The position numbers and the translations under genes are program-made. From the NCBI RefSeq assembly GCF_019134595.1, contig NZ_CP077771.1, positions 682,001 to 746,000 of the forward strand: a stretch of DNA of 64,000 bases, in the 5' to 3' direction. The stretch is from Pseudoalteromonas shioyasakiensis. GTDB lineage: Bacteria > Pseudomonadota > Gammaproteobacteria > Enterobacterales > Alteromonadaceae. Each line of letters starts with the position of its first letter. Position 1 is the stretch's first letter. The notes below the pieces were generated by a model. It saw nothing but the letters and a program-made list of their open reading frames with translations. It ran no database searches and was not told the origin of the DNA. Positions 17,129 through 27,246 of this stretch are shown here, piece by piece.

Positions 17129-17731
17129 TATTCCTACTTCATGTTTAAGCATATAGCTAAGTAAAGCTTGGGCGTCTGGGTGTTTATCTGATTTTAACCC
17201 TGTTACAACACCTTGTTGATCCGCTGCCGATTTATGCTGGCCTAACTTCTCTTTTGCCTGAATTGAATCAAGTTCGATTTTAATACCAACAATGCCACGG
17301 AGTAACTTGGCTTGATAATCAACTGGCAACAAACTGCTGTCGTTTAAAATACTAGGCTCGTATTGGCTAATTAACTCATCTAGGCAAGCTAAGGTGTTGT
17401 CATCATCGAGGTATTCTACTGTGCCCTTGGCATGCACCGCAGCGTAGTTCCAAGTCGATACAGCTGGCTTCTCGCTATACCAATTGGGAGATATATAACT
17501 ATGAGGGCCATTAAAAACCACTAAAACACAGGTATCTTGCAAGCTTTTGCCATGACGATTTGCCCGTGACACATGACCATATAAGGTACCAAACTCACCC
17601 TCATCGGGTTTATAAACTAAAGGTAAATGAGTTGCCTCAAACTCACTATCAACCATCAGAGCAAAGCTGTAGGTTTTGATAAACTGCGACACTCGCTCTG
17701 GTGTCATTTTCCATTTATTGGGGGTATGCAT
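17120..17731 (-). CDS. PaiB-like FMN-binding protein
   Basis: A 203-residue FMN-binding split-barrel protein of the PaiB family, first known as a negative regulator of sporulation and protease genes in Bacillus. Family motifs are FALMVDSEFEATHLPLVY, LYGHVSRANRH, FNGPHSYISPNWY and VSTWNYAAVHAKG. The last two are highly specific. Length is normal for the family. Its role in a marine gammaproteobacterium is unknown. It follows asd in the same direction with a 61-bp gap. Confidence 0.92.
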   Translation of the reverse strand: MHTPNKWKMTPERVSQFIKTYSFALMVDSEFEATHLPLVYKPDEGEFGTLYGHVSRANRHGKSLQDTCVLVVFNGPHSYISPNWYSEKPAVSTWNYAAVHAKGTVEYLDDDNTLACLDELISQYEPSILNDSSLLPVDYQAKLLRGIVGIKIELDSIQAKEKLGQHKSAADQQGVVTGLKSDKHPDAQALLSYMLKHEVGIGS

Positions 17732-17792
17732 TACTTTCCTTTAGTGCTAAAAAAGGCCAGCAAACTGCTAGCCTTAGTATTGAGATGTGTGA

Positions 17793-18911
17793 TTAATGTT
17801 GGCCATCAACAATAATGCGTAACATGCGACGAAGTGGCTCAGCAGCCCCCCATAACAGTTGGTCACCAACCGTAAACGCACTGATATACTCTGGGCCCAT
17901 CGCTAATTTACGAATACGACCTACCGGAATAGACAGTGTGCCAGTCACTTTTACAGGTGTTAAATCTGTAGCTGAAATGTCACGATCATTCGGGATCACT
18001 TTGACCCACTCATTGTGAGAAGCAAGAATTTCTTCAATTTGCTCAACGCTAATGTCTTTGCGCAGCTTAATTGTCATCGCTTGTGAGTGACAACGCATTG
18101 CGCCAATGCGAACACATAAGCCATCAACGGGTACAGGCTGTTCGCTGCTTCCTAAAATTTTGTTTGCTTCAACTTGCGCTTTCCACTCTTCTTTACTTTG
18201 ACCGCTTGGCATTGGTACATCAATCCAAGGAATAATGCTACCAGCTAAAGGCACACCAAACTGGTCTTGTGGTAAATCGCTTGAGGCAATTTTTTCGGTG
18301 ACTAACTTATCAATCTCAAGAATCGCAGCATTTGGATCTGCAAGCTTGTCTGCCACTGTTTCGTGAATTGCACCCATTTGCGCAATTAACTCTTTCATGT
18401 TGCGTGCGCCTGCACCAGAAGCCGCTTGATATGTCATTGGGCTTACCCATTCAATCAAGTCTTGTTCAAATAAACCGCCTAGGGCTAATAGCATAAGTGA
18501 TACAGTACAGTTACCGCCCACATAGGTTTTAACACCTTGCTCTAAGCCTGCACTGATAACGTCTTTGTTTACTGGGTCTAGCACAATAATACTGTCGTCA
18601 CTCATACGCAGTGCCGATGCCGCATCAATCCAGTAACCTTGCCAACCTGATTCGCGTAATTGCGGGTAAACGGCTTTGGTATAGTCACCGCCTTGGCAAG
18701 TAACAATAATATCCATCTTCGCAAGCTCAGCGATATCATTGGCATCTAAAAGCGGTTTAGCAGGACCCGCAAGATCAGGACCTAATTGACCGGTTTGTGA
18801 GGTGGTGAAAAAAGTCGTGTCGATATTAGAAAAATCATTTTCTTGCTGCATACGTTCTAATAACACAGAGCCAACCATGCCCCGCCAACCGACTAATCCT
18901 ACTTTTTTCAT
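17793..18911 (-). CDS. asd: aspartate-semialdehyde dehydrogenase
   Basis: The enzyme makes aspartate-semialdehyde from aspartyl phosphate, a branch point for lysine/diaminopimelate, threonine and methionine. The NADP-binding start is [20 protein letters not shown]. The catalytic Cys is in [10 protein letters not shown], and [14 protein letters not shown] is the conserved active-site loop. At 372 residues it fits the gammaproteobacterial type. The MKKVG start at 18911 is preferred for similarity to relatives. An upstream ATG at 18935 adds eight residues and also has a weak ribosome site, so either is possible. Confidence 0.96.
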   Translation of the reverse strand: MKKVGLVGWRGMVGSVLLERMQQENDFSNIDTTFFTTSQTGQLGPDLAGPAKPLLDANDIAELAKMDIIVTCQGGDYTKAVYPQLRESGWQGYWIDAASALRMSDDSIIVLDPVNKDVISAGLEQGVKTYVGGNCTVSLMLLALGGLFEQDLIEWVSPMTYQAASGAGARNMKELIAQMGAIHETVADKLADPNAAILEIDKLVTEKIASSDLPQDQFGVPLAGSIIPWIDVPMPSGQSKEEWKAQVEANKILGSSEQPVPVDGLCVRIGAMRCHSQAMTIKLRKDISVEQIEEILASHNEWVKVIPNDRDISATDLTPVKVTGTLSIPVGRIRKLAMGPEYISAFTVGDQLLWGAAEPLRRMLRIIVDGQH

Positions 18912-19054
18912 TGTTTGTTCCACTGTTTGATTCATTCAAATTACCTAAACTGTTAAAAATTAAAGTCCATTGCGTGAGAATTTAATTTTTACAGGAGTAA
19001 TCTAGCATTGCGGCCTTAGCAAAACCAGCGCAAACCGAGTAACATCAAAATTTT

Positions 19055-19951
19055 TCATCTTAGCATCGGACAAGCTTCTGGCAGCACTAAGTTAAGCGCG
19101 CCAGCATGCACTTCAAAACGCTGTTGTTTTGAGGTGATTGGCTCGCCATCTAAGTTTATTGGCATTTCTGTTTGTGTTTGCCATTCAAGCCAAGGCACTT
19201 GAAAGCGTTTTACCCACTGTTGAGATGAATTAGGGTAATTGCTGAGCTCTTCGATAACCGCTGGTACATCTGAAATTGCAAATGATGTAAACGCCACTAA
19301 ATCAACCAAGCCATCATTTATGTACGCATGTGGCGCAAGTGGCTGGCCACCGCCCGCTTTGCGGCCATTACATACGGCAGCGGCAATAATATCGCCCGAA
19401 GTACGTTCACCATCAGGCAGCGTTAACTCGCCACTGTAAGGAACAAAACTTAGCGCTTGTACAAGACCAGCCAAGGTATACGCCCCACCACCGAGTAAGT
19501 TTTTCAGTGCAGGCGGTGTGGTTGCGGTAATTTTTGCCCCAAAGCCAGCACTGGCAACGTTCACAAAATAACGCTTATCAACCTCTACCGTATCAATTGC
19601 ATGCGGCTGACCATTTGCGGCAAGTTTCAGCGCAGGCAAGTACCCGTGAGGAATATTAGCGGCTGTAGCAAAATCATTCGCTGTGCCCATAGGTAAAATA
19701 GCAAGCTCTAAACGTTGTGACTTTTCCAGTTTCATTAATGCATTAACGGCTTCATTAACGGTGCCATCACCACCAGCTACTACAACACGTTTTACACCCT
19801 CTGCGACGGCTTCATTAATAAAACGCTCAATGTCACCGCCTTCATAGGTAACTCGCACTGCAAGTTGCTGACTAGTTCGAAATTTATCAATGGCGTCACG
19901 AAGCTGCTCATCTGCCGCTTTTTTGCCATTTATAATTAACCGTAAGTCCAT
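19055..19951 (-). CDS. yegS: YegS-like lipid kinase
   Basis: A 298-residue diacylglycerol-kinase-catalytic-domain protein. The nucleotide-binding motif GGDGTVNEAVNAL and the LPMGTANDFATAANIPHG block are exact family features. RKAGGGQPLAPHAYINDGL and the closing NLDGEPI also match YegS. In E. coli YegS phosphorylates phosphatidylglycerol in vitro. The true substrate here is not known. The start at 19951 (MDLRLIINGK) has AGGGA in front. It is convergent with nothing and stands alone. Confidence 0.92.
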   Translation of the reverse strand: MDLRLIINGKKAADEQLRDAIDKFRTSQQLAVRVTYEGGDIERFINEAVAEGVKRVVVAGGDGTVNEAVNALMKLEKSQRLELAILPMGTANDFATAANIPHGYLPALKLAANGQPHAIDTVEVDKRYFVNVASAGFGAKITATTPPALKNLLGGGAYTLAGLVQALSFVPYSGELTLPDGERTSGDIIAAAVCNGRKAGGGQPLAPHAYINDGLVDLVAFTSFAISDVPAVIEELSNYPNSSQQWVKRFQVPWLEWQTQTEMPINLDGEPITSKQQRFEVHAGALNLVLPEACPMLR

Positions 19952-20001
19952 TTTTAATCCCTGTTTTAACACTTAGAACTACCATAACACGCAATGATTT
20001 A

Positions 20002-20266
20002 TATACCCAAACCACCTCAAGATGCAGAATTCAGCGTTTCACAGGTGCTTAATATCAAGGCGTTACTTTGCAAGAATGGCAGTCCCTTTTAAGAAGTAAC
20101 AACGATGAGAGTAAGTGCCTGTGAAGCGCCCAAAGGGTTGGTTTAAAAACGATTTATACTGCGTTATTGATTTTAACAATAGAACCACTATTACTTGCAA
20201 TCAATGCCTTGCCTAAATCGCTTTTAATTCCAACTGAAACTCGCATCTTGAGGTGGTTTGGGTATA
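20002..20266. mobile_element. MITE-like element with 24-bp perfect terminal inverted repeats
   Basis: The 24-bp ends are perfect inverted repeats (20002-20025 begins TATACCCAAACCACCTCAAG; 20243-20266 is its complement). The 217-bp inside has no open frame but holds a second, imperfect dyad (about 20033-20051 with 20113-20130, around the word CACAGG). No target-site duplication is clear beyond a few bases. This makes it a non-coding, possibly mobile or structured-RNA element in the gap between yegS and the receptor terminator, and it explains most of that 390-bp gap. Confidence 0.75.
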
Positions 20267-20272
20267 CGAAAC

Positions 20273-20296
20273 AAAAAAGCCCTGCTAATGCAGGGC
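20273..20296 (-). terminator. Rho-independent terminator of the receptor gene
   Basis: The stem GCCCTGC, loop taat, then GCAGGGC is followed by a run of six T on the minus strand. It lies 48 bases after the receptor stop codon and closes the lipoprotein-receptor transcript. Confidence 0.85.
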
Positions 20297-20344
20297 TAAA
20301 TCAACGTTAGGATTTATTATTGTATCCTTCCTTGGGGAGTTTAA

Positions 20345-23035
20345 TTAAAACTCGTAGCTGAAGCCTAAGCTAAACTTAGTGCCTTCTTCTTTCTTCCAAA
20401 GCGATAAACCTTCTTGTTCAATTTCTTTATCTTGACCAAGGATGTTTTCAATTTTGAACTTAACTTTTGTGTTGAAGTTCGGGAAGTAAGAATAAACTAA
20501 ATCAAGCGAATGGAATGGCTTCTCTTCAGCATCTTCGTTACCGCGAGTACCCGGTACAATAATACGTGGACCAAACACGTTATAGACAAGTGATGTCGAA
20601 TGGAAACCATCAGCAGAGTCATAACCCATTTGTAAGTTTGCTACCCACTCAGAGTGCCCCACTAAACGGCGCTCATCGTTAGTAACAATGTTAGACACTG
20701 TATCTGCATCAAGTGCATCTTTTAATTGCTGCTCAAACAACGAATCAACGCCGTCAGAATCATCGATACCTAGTTTCACAGTTGAATCAGATAGCGTAAC
20801 GTTACCCGACAAGAACACACTCGACCAATCTGCACTGATAAAGCTAAAGTCAGTCAAGAAATCAACTTCAATACCCGTTAACTCACCTGATTCAGCGTTT
20901 GCAGTTAATAACTGTGGCGCAGCACCACCTACACCCGCAAGCTCTACCATTTCAATAGGGTTTGTAATGTCTTTGTAGAACAATGCAACTGATAGATTAT
21001 TACCCGATGCCATATACCATTCAAAACGGAAGTCAGCATTTTTCAGTTTTGAACTTTGTAGTGTCGGTGAACCACGAACTAGAAACTCTGTTAACGGGTC
21101 AACGAAGAACGTAGAACTTACATCACGCATATCTGGACGAATCGTTGTTTCGCTTAAATTTAAACGAAATTGCATCTCTTCATCCATGATATAAGTCACA
21201 GCTAAAGAAGGATAAAAATCATCTTCTTTAATTGCTACTTCAGCGAGTTCATCCGTAGTGGCATCAAATAAGTTACTATGCGCCTTAAATGGTACTGATA
21301 CTTGAGCGAAATCTTCCCAACGCACACCACCGGTAATACGCCACGTGTTGTCTAGGAAGTAATCAGCCATAAAGTAATATGCATCTAACTTATGTGCTGC
21401 ACTGTATTTATCGCCGTCTGTTGTTCTGTCATCAAAAATGCCTGAACCCGTTGAGCTTGCATAGAAAGCATCATTATTGATGTTATCGTAAGCAAAAATC
21501 TCATCTAAACGTGAACCAAATGAATAATCATCTGAAATACCGCGGTGTGTAATCCCAAATGTGGTGTTGTTTGCTGTACGGGTTTTATCTGAGAAGTCGC
21601 CACCCACTTTTAGCTCAAGCTCATAGCCTTCACCATAAAATGGCATACCCATGTTCCAACCCCAAGTATCAACTTCGTCATGAAGCACTTGGAATTCACG
21701 TGTTACGTTAGTTGCTGAAACGTCTTGTAATTGCTCAGAAACAAACGAACCATTGTCGTAGTTACGTTGGAAAACAGCGTCTACACCACCTGGTGCATCA
21801 CGGTTTGCACGGCTTGTACCTGCGTACCAATCAACAAACAAGTTGTTAAAGTCGATAAAGTTGTGTGTGCCTTTTAACTGGCTAGAGAACATTTCACGCT
21901 CTTCATACACAACATCAACACGGCGAAGATCACGTACACCTTCTTCCGTTTCGTTGGCATCATAAAAATTACGATTACGAACACGGTCACGCATGTCATG
22001 CAGGGCAATATTAGTCAGTTCAATTTTATGGTTTGAATTAAACTCATAACCAATATTAAATGTACCGCTCCAACGCACATTTTGTTCAGTCGATGTACCA
22101 TCGTAATACTGAGCAAAACACTTGTCTTCACACCCTAAGCTACCGAGGTTTGTGCCACTTTTCTCTTGTGCTACTTCCCACTCATTTTCGTAAGAAACCG
22201 CAGCTAACACACCAAATGTGCCCATTTCACTTTCAAAGCGATCGCCTAGTGAAACTGAAAAGCTCATTTCAGGATCAACGTCTTTTTCAGTTGCTGAAAT
22301 GTTCCAATCAAGAGCCGACATCAATGCTTGGCGCTCAGCCAATGTTGTATTGATATCACCTTCAAGGCCCGCACCATAAAAGGCATCGATGAACTCACTA
22401 GGTAACGCACGAGTACCATCATCACGCCCCATCCAGTCATCATCACCACCTTCATAGAAGTAGCCTGTATCACTGTTATTGGTGTTATAAGAAGTACCAA
22501 TATCGACTTTAAATAAAAAATCAGTCGGAATTGATTTAGTTCTAATATTTACGTTACCACCACCAAAATGCGCAGGCATATCGGGTGAAAACGATTTTTG
22601 AACACTTAAACTTTCAATAATATCTGATGGAAATAAGTCAAGCGGTACAACTGAGCGAGTTGGATCAGGACTTGGTACATACATGCTATTAAGCTGAGTA
22701 CTCGAATATCGCTCACCTAAACCACGAACATAAATGAACTTGCCATCAACAAGTGTCAAACCTGTTACACGACGAAGTGCCGATGCAGCATCGCCATCAC
22801 CAGTACGAGAGATTTGCTCTGCACCCATGATATCGGCAACAAACGCTTGATTTTGACGCTCTTGAAGAACCGCGCCAGCACTCCCTTTTAAACGCTGTCC
22901 TACAGCAACCACTTCTTCAATTTCTTGTGCTTCATCCGCTGCATAGGCAGTATTCACTGATAAGCCAACTAATGCTGCAAGCACTGCGTGGTTTATCTTT
23001 GAACGCACAAGTTTAGAGGGGGTAAAAGATTTCAT
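20345..23035 (-). CDS. TonB-dependent outer-membrane receptor (partner of lipoprotein)
   Basis: An 896-residue outer-membrane receptor with a signal peptide (ending VNTAYAA), a TonB-box-like EIEEVVAVGQ at about 38-47 and a plug domain with LTLVDGKFIYVRGLGERYSS. A 22-strand barrel ends in the aromatic tail FSLGFSYEF. The plug segment PAHFGGGNVNIRTKSIP is typical of the Oar/Caulobacter-like receptors. There is no iron-siderophore signature. It follows the triple-repeat lipoprotein by 65 bp. It may be an import or export gate for that protein's ligand or for the protein itself (inference). Confidence 0.9.
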   Translation of the reverse strand: MKSFTPSKLVRSKINHAVLAALVGLSVNTAYAADEAQEIEEVVAVGQRLKGSAGAVLQERQNQAFVADIMGAEQISRTGDGDAASALRRVTGLTLVDGKFIYVRGLGERYSSTQLNSMYVPSPDPTRSVVPLDLFPSDIIESLSVQKSFSPDMPAHFGGGNVNIRTKSIPTDFLFKVDIGTSYNTNNSDTGYFYEGGDDDWMGRDDGTRALPSEFIDAFYGAGLEGDINTTLAERQALMSALDWNISATEKDVDPEMSFSVSLGDRFESEMGTFGVLAAVSYENEWEVAQEKSGTNLGSLGCEDKCFAQYYDGTSTEQNVRWSGTFNIGYEFNSNHKIELTNIALHDMRDRVRNRNFYDANETEEGVRDLRRVDVVYEEREMFSSQLKGTHNFIDFNNLFVDWYAGTSRANRDAPGGVDAVFQRNYDNGSFVSEQLQDVSATNVTREFQVLHDEVDTWGWNMGMPFYGEGYELELKVGGDFSDKTRTANNTTFGITHRGISDDYSFGSRLDEIFAYDNINNDAFYASSTGSGIFDDRTTDGDKYSAAHKLDAYYFMADYFLDNTWRITGGVRWEDFAQVSVPFKAHSNLFDATTDELAEVAIKEDDFYPSLAVTYIMDEEMQFRLNLSETTIRPDMRDVSSTFFVDPLTEFLVRGSPTLQSSKLKNADFRFEWYMASGNNLSVALFYKDITNPIEMVELAGVGGAAPQLLTANAESGELTGIEVDFLTDFSFISADWSSVFLSGNVTLSDSTVKLGIDDSDGVDSLFEQQLKDALDADTVSNIVTNDERRLVGHSEWVANLQMGYDSADGFHSTSLVYNVFGPRIIVPGTRGNEDAEEKPFHSLDLVYSYFPNFNTKVKFKIENILGQDKEIEQEGLSLWKKEEGTKFSLGFSYEF

Positions 23036-23065
23036 TATTATACTCCGAAAACAAAACTAGAAGCT

Positions 23066-23085
23066 GGCCGGGGTTGCCCCCGACC
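23066..23085 (-). promoter_or_regulatory. intercistronic GCAA-loop hairpin
   Basis: On the minus strand GGTCGGGG pairs with CCCCGGCC around a GCAA tetraloop (a GNRA loop), giving an 8-bp GC-rich stem. It is between the lipoprotein stop and the receptor start and lacks a T run, so it is not an ordinary terminator. It could protect the upstream mRNA and so make the lipoprotein more abundant than the receptor. Confidence 0.6.
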
Positions 23086-23100
23086 ATGGATTAGAAGGGC

Positions 23101-26100
23101 TTAGTTAAGACCTACTTTTACCCAACCTGCTGTCCAGTCTGTTTGCGCATCCATTGCACCGATGTAATCTACTTGGTCGAAGAAGCTATTTAGGCTTGAA
23201 GCATCGAAACCGCTACCAAGTAGTGCTGATTCAGCACTTGGTTGATAACCGTTGTCGCTAAGACCTAACATTGCTGCGTCCATGATAGAGTTACCTTCTT
23301 GGCCTTCGAACCAAGATTGAACATTACCTGTACCAATTGCTTGGCTTGAGAAGTTATTATCTGCTGCACATGCAACTACTGAGTGACTGATAGTAAGTGA
23401 ACCATCTTCAGCACGAGGTGCTGAATCTGCTCCAACTCGTAAGCAGTTTTTATAACCTTCACCACCTGTTACTACCACGTTTTTCAACATGCCCGCAGTA
23501 CCTGCACGTAAACGGATACCGTTTACACCATCTGCACCGATGATAGTTACGTTAGAGATAGTAGGTGTAGTTAAAGGTGATGCATCTGAATCAAACTCTG
23601 AGTTATCAGCTTCAATTGCATTGTCACCTTCAGATGAAGACTGCTTGATTAATACGTATTGTGCATTACCAGTCCAACCGAATGACCAATCTAGCGAGTC
23701 ATCACCAATGTTTGTTAGTACTAAGTGGCTGATGCTTGCAGTACCACCGAAGAACTCAACACCGTCATCAAGGTTTTCGTGAACGTGGATATAATCAAGT
23801 TCAGTTTGGCTACCAACACCTGCAAGTGAAATACCGTTAAGCTCATCACCGTTACCAAGTGTTTTACCTGCTTGTTTTACAACAACATACTTAAGAGTAC
23901 CTGAGTTATCTTCAGGTTGGTTACCACCGAATTGACCAGCATCACCTTCTGCAGCAACACCACAGTTTGCTAGTTCATCAGCCGTTGTTTCGCCCACTTG
24001 GTCGCCACAAGAGTTCGCTGGTGCGTTACCAAGAAGTACCACACCGCCCCATTGACCAATGCCTGTTTCAGCACCTGTCATATCTTGGATTGATGTCATA
24101 ACGATTGGTTGAGTTGCAGTACCTACCGCTTCAATCTTCGAGTCACGACGAACAACTAAGAAGTCATCACCGCTTTCACCGATTAGTGTTGTACCAAATT
24201 GAACATAAAGCGTTGCACTATCAGTACGGTCACCACCCACTGCCGTGCGGCCTTTAAGGATCCAGTGAGCATCGTTAGTTAATGTCACGTCAGAAGTAAA
24301 AACAACATCTTGTGCTAACTGATAAACTGGCTTATCGGTAATTTGTGGGAAGCTTGCAGAAACATCAGTCGCTAAACCTTGCTCCATTGCGTTTGTAATA
24401 TCAGCAGGGAAACTAGGGTTAACAGCAACTGTCCAACCGTCCATCCAGTTGTTGTCACCGTCAAATGCACCAATGTAGCTTGTTTTAGTGAAGAATGGGT
24501 CAAGGTCTGACGCATCAACACCAGCACCTAATAGCGGTGAGCTTGATTTAGGCGTGAAACCATCTGTAGCAAGGTTTAATGTCGCTGCAGTAAGTGTTTG
24601 GTTACCAGTTTGACCTTCGAACCAAGACTGAACATTACCAGAACCGATTGCTTCAGAACCGAAGTTATTGTCTGCACTACATGCTACCACTGAGTTCTCA
24701 ATAGAAAGCTCACCAGACTCAGCATTTGCTACAGAGTCAGAACCTACACGTAAACAGTTTTTGTAACCTTCAGGGCCTGTCACAACCATGTTACGGATAA
24801 CACCCGCTGTACCTGCACGAAGACGAACACCGTTTTTACCGTCAGCACCAACAATCGTTACGTTTGAAAGTAATGGCTTAGTTAATGGTGTTGCGTTTGA
24901 ATCGAACTCAGAGTTATCTGCTTCGATTGCATTGTCACCTTCAACAGATGATTGTTGGATATAAACGTTTTGTGCGCGACCTGTCCAACCAAATGACCAG
25001 TCAAACGCGTCATCACCAATATCAGTTAGTACAACGTTACGAACGTTGACAGTACCACCGAAGAACTCGATACCATCGTCAAGGTTTTGGTGAACTTGGA
25101 TGTATTCAACTTTTGTTTTAGAACCAACACCCGCGAATGAAATACCATTTAGCTCATCGCCATTACCCAGTGTTTTACCTGCGTGTTTAACAACAACATA
25201 ACGAACAACACCCGAGTTGTCTTCTGCATCATCACCACCGAATTGACCTGCATCACCTTCAGCTGCAACACCACAGTTTGCTAGCTCTTCAGGTGTTGTT
25301 TCACCTTGTTGGTCACCACATGAGTTAGCCGGTGCATTACCAAGTAATACTAAACCACCCCATTGACCGATGCCTGTCTCTGCACCTGTCATATCTTGGA
25401 TAGATGTCATAGTGATTGGTGCTGTTGCATTACCATTAGCGTTAATTTGTGAACCACGACGAACAACTAAGAAGTCATCACCTGTTTCACCAATTAATGT
25501 AGTACCCGCTTGAACATATAATGTTGCGCTATCAGTACGGTCACCACCCACAGCTGTACGACCGTTTAAGATCCAGTGAGCGTCATTTGTTAATGTTACA
25601 TCTGAAGTGAAGGTTGTATCTTCAGCTAAACGATAAACCGGCTTGTCAGTGATTTGTGGGAATTCAGATGAAACGTCTGTCGCAAGGCCTTGCGCCATTG
25701 CATTTTCAATATCCGTTGGGAAACCGCCATTGATAGCAACAGTCCAACCTTCCATCCAGTTATTTGTTGCGCTAAATGCACCGATTTGACCATTCGCTAA
25801 TAATGGTGAACCCGCTAAAGGCATATAACCATTATCATCTAGCATTAGATCTGCTGGAGTAAGTGTTTGGTTACCGTCTTGGCCTTCAAACCATGCTTGT
25901 ACAGTACCACCATTAATTGTTTCGCTACCAAAGTTATTCGCAGCTGTTTGACAAGCAACAACTGAGTTAGTGATAGTTAGAGAGCCGTCTTCTGCTCGAG
26001 GCACTGAATCAGAACCAACACGTAAACAGTTTTCATACGTTGCAGGGCCTGTAACGAAAACGTTTTTTAGCATACCTGCAGTACCTGCACGTAGACGAAT

Positions 26101-27201
26101 ACCATTGTTACCTTCTGCACCTACGATTGTTACGTTTTCAATGGTAGGGTTAGTTAGTGGTGTAGCGTCTGAATCAAACTCAGAGTTATCCGCTTCAATC
26201 GCGTTGTCACCTAAGTTCGCAGCTTGTTGAATGTATACGTTTTTCGCCGTACCAGTCCAACCAAATGACCAATCTAGTGAGTCATCACCAATGCTTGTAA
26301 GTACCACGTTACTTACGTTTACTGTACCACCAAAGAACTCGATACCATCATCTAAGTTTTCGTGTACTTGAATGTAATCAACTGTAGTTGCAGAACCAAC
26401 ACCGGCAAATGAAATACCGTTTAATTCGTCACCATTACCCAGTGTTTTACCTGCATGTTTAACAACTAAGTATTTCAATGTACCAGAGTTATCATCTGCA
26501 ACGTTACCACCGAATTGACCTGCATCACCTTCTGCAGCAACACCACAGTTTGCAAGTTCGTCTGCAGTTGCTTCGCCTTCTTGGTCACCACATGAGTTTG
26601 CAGGTGCATTACCAAGAAGTACTAAACCGCCCCACTGACCGATAGACGTCTCAACATTAGTCACATCTTGAATCGAAGTCATTGTGATTGGCTGACTTAC
26701 AGTACCTACTGATTCGATTTGTGAGCCACGACGTACAACTAAGAAGTCATCACCCGATTCACCGATTAATGTAGTACCTTGTTGGATATATAAAACAGCG
26801 TTATCAGCTCGGTCATTACCTACAGCTGTACGACCATTTAAAATCCAGTGAGCATCATTTGTTAGTGTCGCATCAGCTGTGAATGTAGTGTCTGCTGATA
26901 AGCGGTAAACTGGTTTATCTGTAATCGTAGGGAATTCTGAAGAAACATCTGTTGCTAAACCTTGTGTTAAGGCATTTTCGATGTCAGTTGGGAAACCAGT
27001 AGTCGCATTTTGAGAATCATCACGACCAGATTGGTCGCCGCCGTTATCACCATTGTCACCACCATTATCGATGATGTTAGTGACGTTATCGCCTTCGTTG
27101 ACAGTGGTGTCGCCTTCTTTAACGACTAAATCACCACCACAACCAGCTAAAGAAACTGCTGCAGCTACCAAACTAACTTTGAATAAGTCAGATAATTTCA
27201 T
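23101..27201 (-). CDS. giant lipoprotein with three tandem beta-helix-like repeats
   Basis: A 1366-residue lipoprotein. The lipobox is SLAGC with Cys-21 modified, followed by a low-complexity Asp/Gly/Asn linker to about residue 67. Three homologous units follow at about 69-492, 493-930 and 931-1366. Each starts with FPTDIENA-type words, has GQWGG-VLLGNAPANSCGD with a later ELANCG that could form a disulfide, then DDGIEFFGGT, SFGWTG, GDNAIEADNSEFDS and GIRLRAGTAG. These short turns repeated every 20-30 residues suggest a right-handed parallel beta-helix. Acidic Asp/Asn turns could bind calcium or glycans. Function unknown. Confidence 0.92.
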   Translation of the reverse strand: MKLSDLFKVSLVAAAVSLAGCGGDLVVKEGDTTVNEGDNVTNIIDNGGDNGDNGGDQSGRDDSQNATTGFPTDIENALTQGLATDVSSEFPTITDKPVYRLSADTTFTADATLTNDAHWILNGRTAVGNDRADNAVLYIQQGTTLIGESGDDFLVVRRGSQIESVGTVSQPITMTSIQDVTNVETSIGQWGGLVLLGNAPANSCGDQEGEATADELANCGVAAEGDAGQFGGNVADDNSGTLKYLVVKHAGKTLGNGDELNGISFAGVGSATTVDYIQVHENLDDGIEFFGGTVNVSNVVLTSIGDDSLDWSFGWTGTAKNVYIQQAANLGDNAIEADNSEFDSDATPLTNPTIENVTIVGAEGNNGIRLRAGTAGMLKNVFVTGPATYENCLRVGSDSVPRAEDGSLTITNSVVACQTAANNFGSETINGGTVQAWFEGQDGNQTLTPADLMLDDNGYMPLAGSPLLANGQIGAFSATNNWMEGWTVAINGGFPTDIENAMAQGLATDVSSEFPQITDKPVYRLAEDTTFTSDVTLTNDAHWILNGRTAVGGDRTDSATLYVQAGTTLIGETGDDFLVVRRGSQINANGNATAPITMTSIQDMTGAETGIGQWGGLVLLGNAPANSCGDQQGETTPEELANCGVAAEGDAGQFGGDDAEDNSGVVRYVVVKHAGKTLGNGDELNGISFAGVGSKTKVEYIQVHQNLDDGIEFFGGTVNVRNVVLTDIGDDAFDWSFGWTGRAQNVYIQQSSVEGDNAIEADNSEFDSNATPLTKPLLSNVTIVGADGKNGVRLRAGTAGVIRNMVVTGPEGYKNCLRVGSDSVANAESGELSIENSVVACSADNNFGSEAIGSGNVQSWFEGQTGNQTLTAATLNLATDGFTPKSSSPLLGAGVDASDLDPFFTKTSYIGAFDGDNNWMDGWTVAVNPSFPADITNAMEQGLATDVSASFPQITDKPVYQLAQDVVFTSDVTLTNDAHWILKGRTAVGGDRTDSATLYVQFGTTLIGESGDDFLVVRRDSKIEAVGTATQPIVMTSIQDMTGAETGIGQWGGVVLLGNAPANSCGDQVGETTADELANCGVAAEGDAGQFGGNQPEDNSGTLKYVVVKQAGKTLGNGDELNGISLAGVGSQTELDYIHVHENLDDGVEFFGGTASISHLVLTNIGDDSLDWSFGWTGNAQYVLIKQSSSEGDNAIEADNSEFDSDASPLTTPTISNVTIIGADGVNGIRLRAGTAGMLKNVVVTGGEGYKNCLRVGADSAPRAEDGSLTISHSVVACAADNNFSSQAIGTGNVQSWFEGQEGNSIMDAAMLGLSDNGYQPSAESALLGSGFDASSLNSFFDQVDYIGAMDAQTDWTAGWVKVGLN
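23104..26997 (-). repeat. three tandem ~1.3-kb coding repeats
   Basis: The lipoprotein gene contains three direct repeats: 25726-26997, 24412-25725 and 23104-24411. Protein words such as GLATDVSSEF and RTAVGGDRTDSATLYVQ recur at the same places. At DNA level many third positions differ, so the copies are old. They still hold long enough matches to allow unequal crossing-over. Confidence 0.9.
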
Positions 27202-27246
27202 TGTTCACTCCGTTAAGATAGATATTTAATTATTGTGTTAGCGCAT

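Noticed and set aside
23104-26997. Possible CRISPR or satellite DNA because of repeated words
   Set aside because: The repeats are 1.3 kb, coding, and vary at third codon positions, so they are protein repeats.
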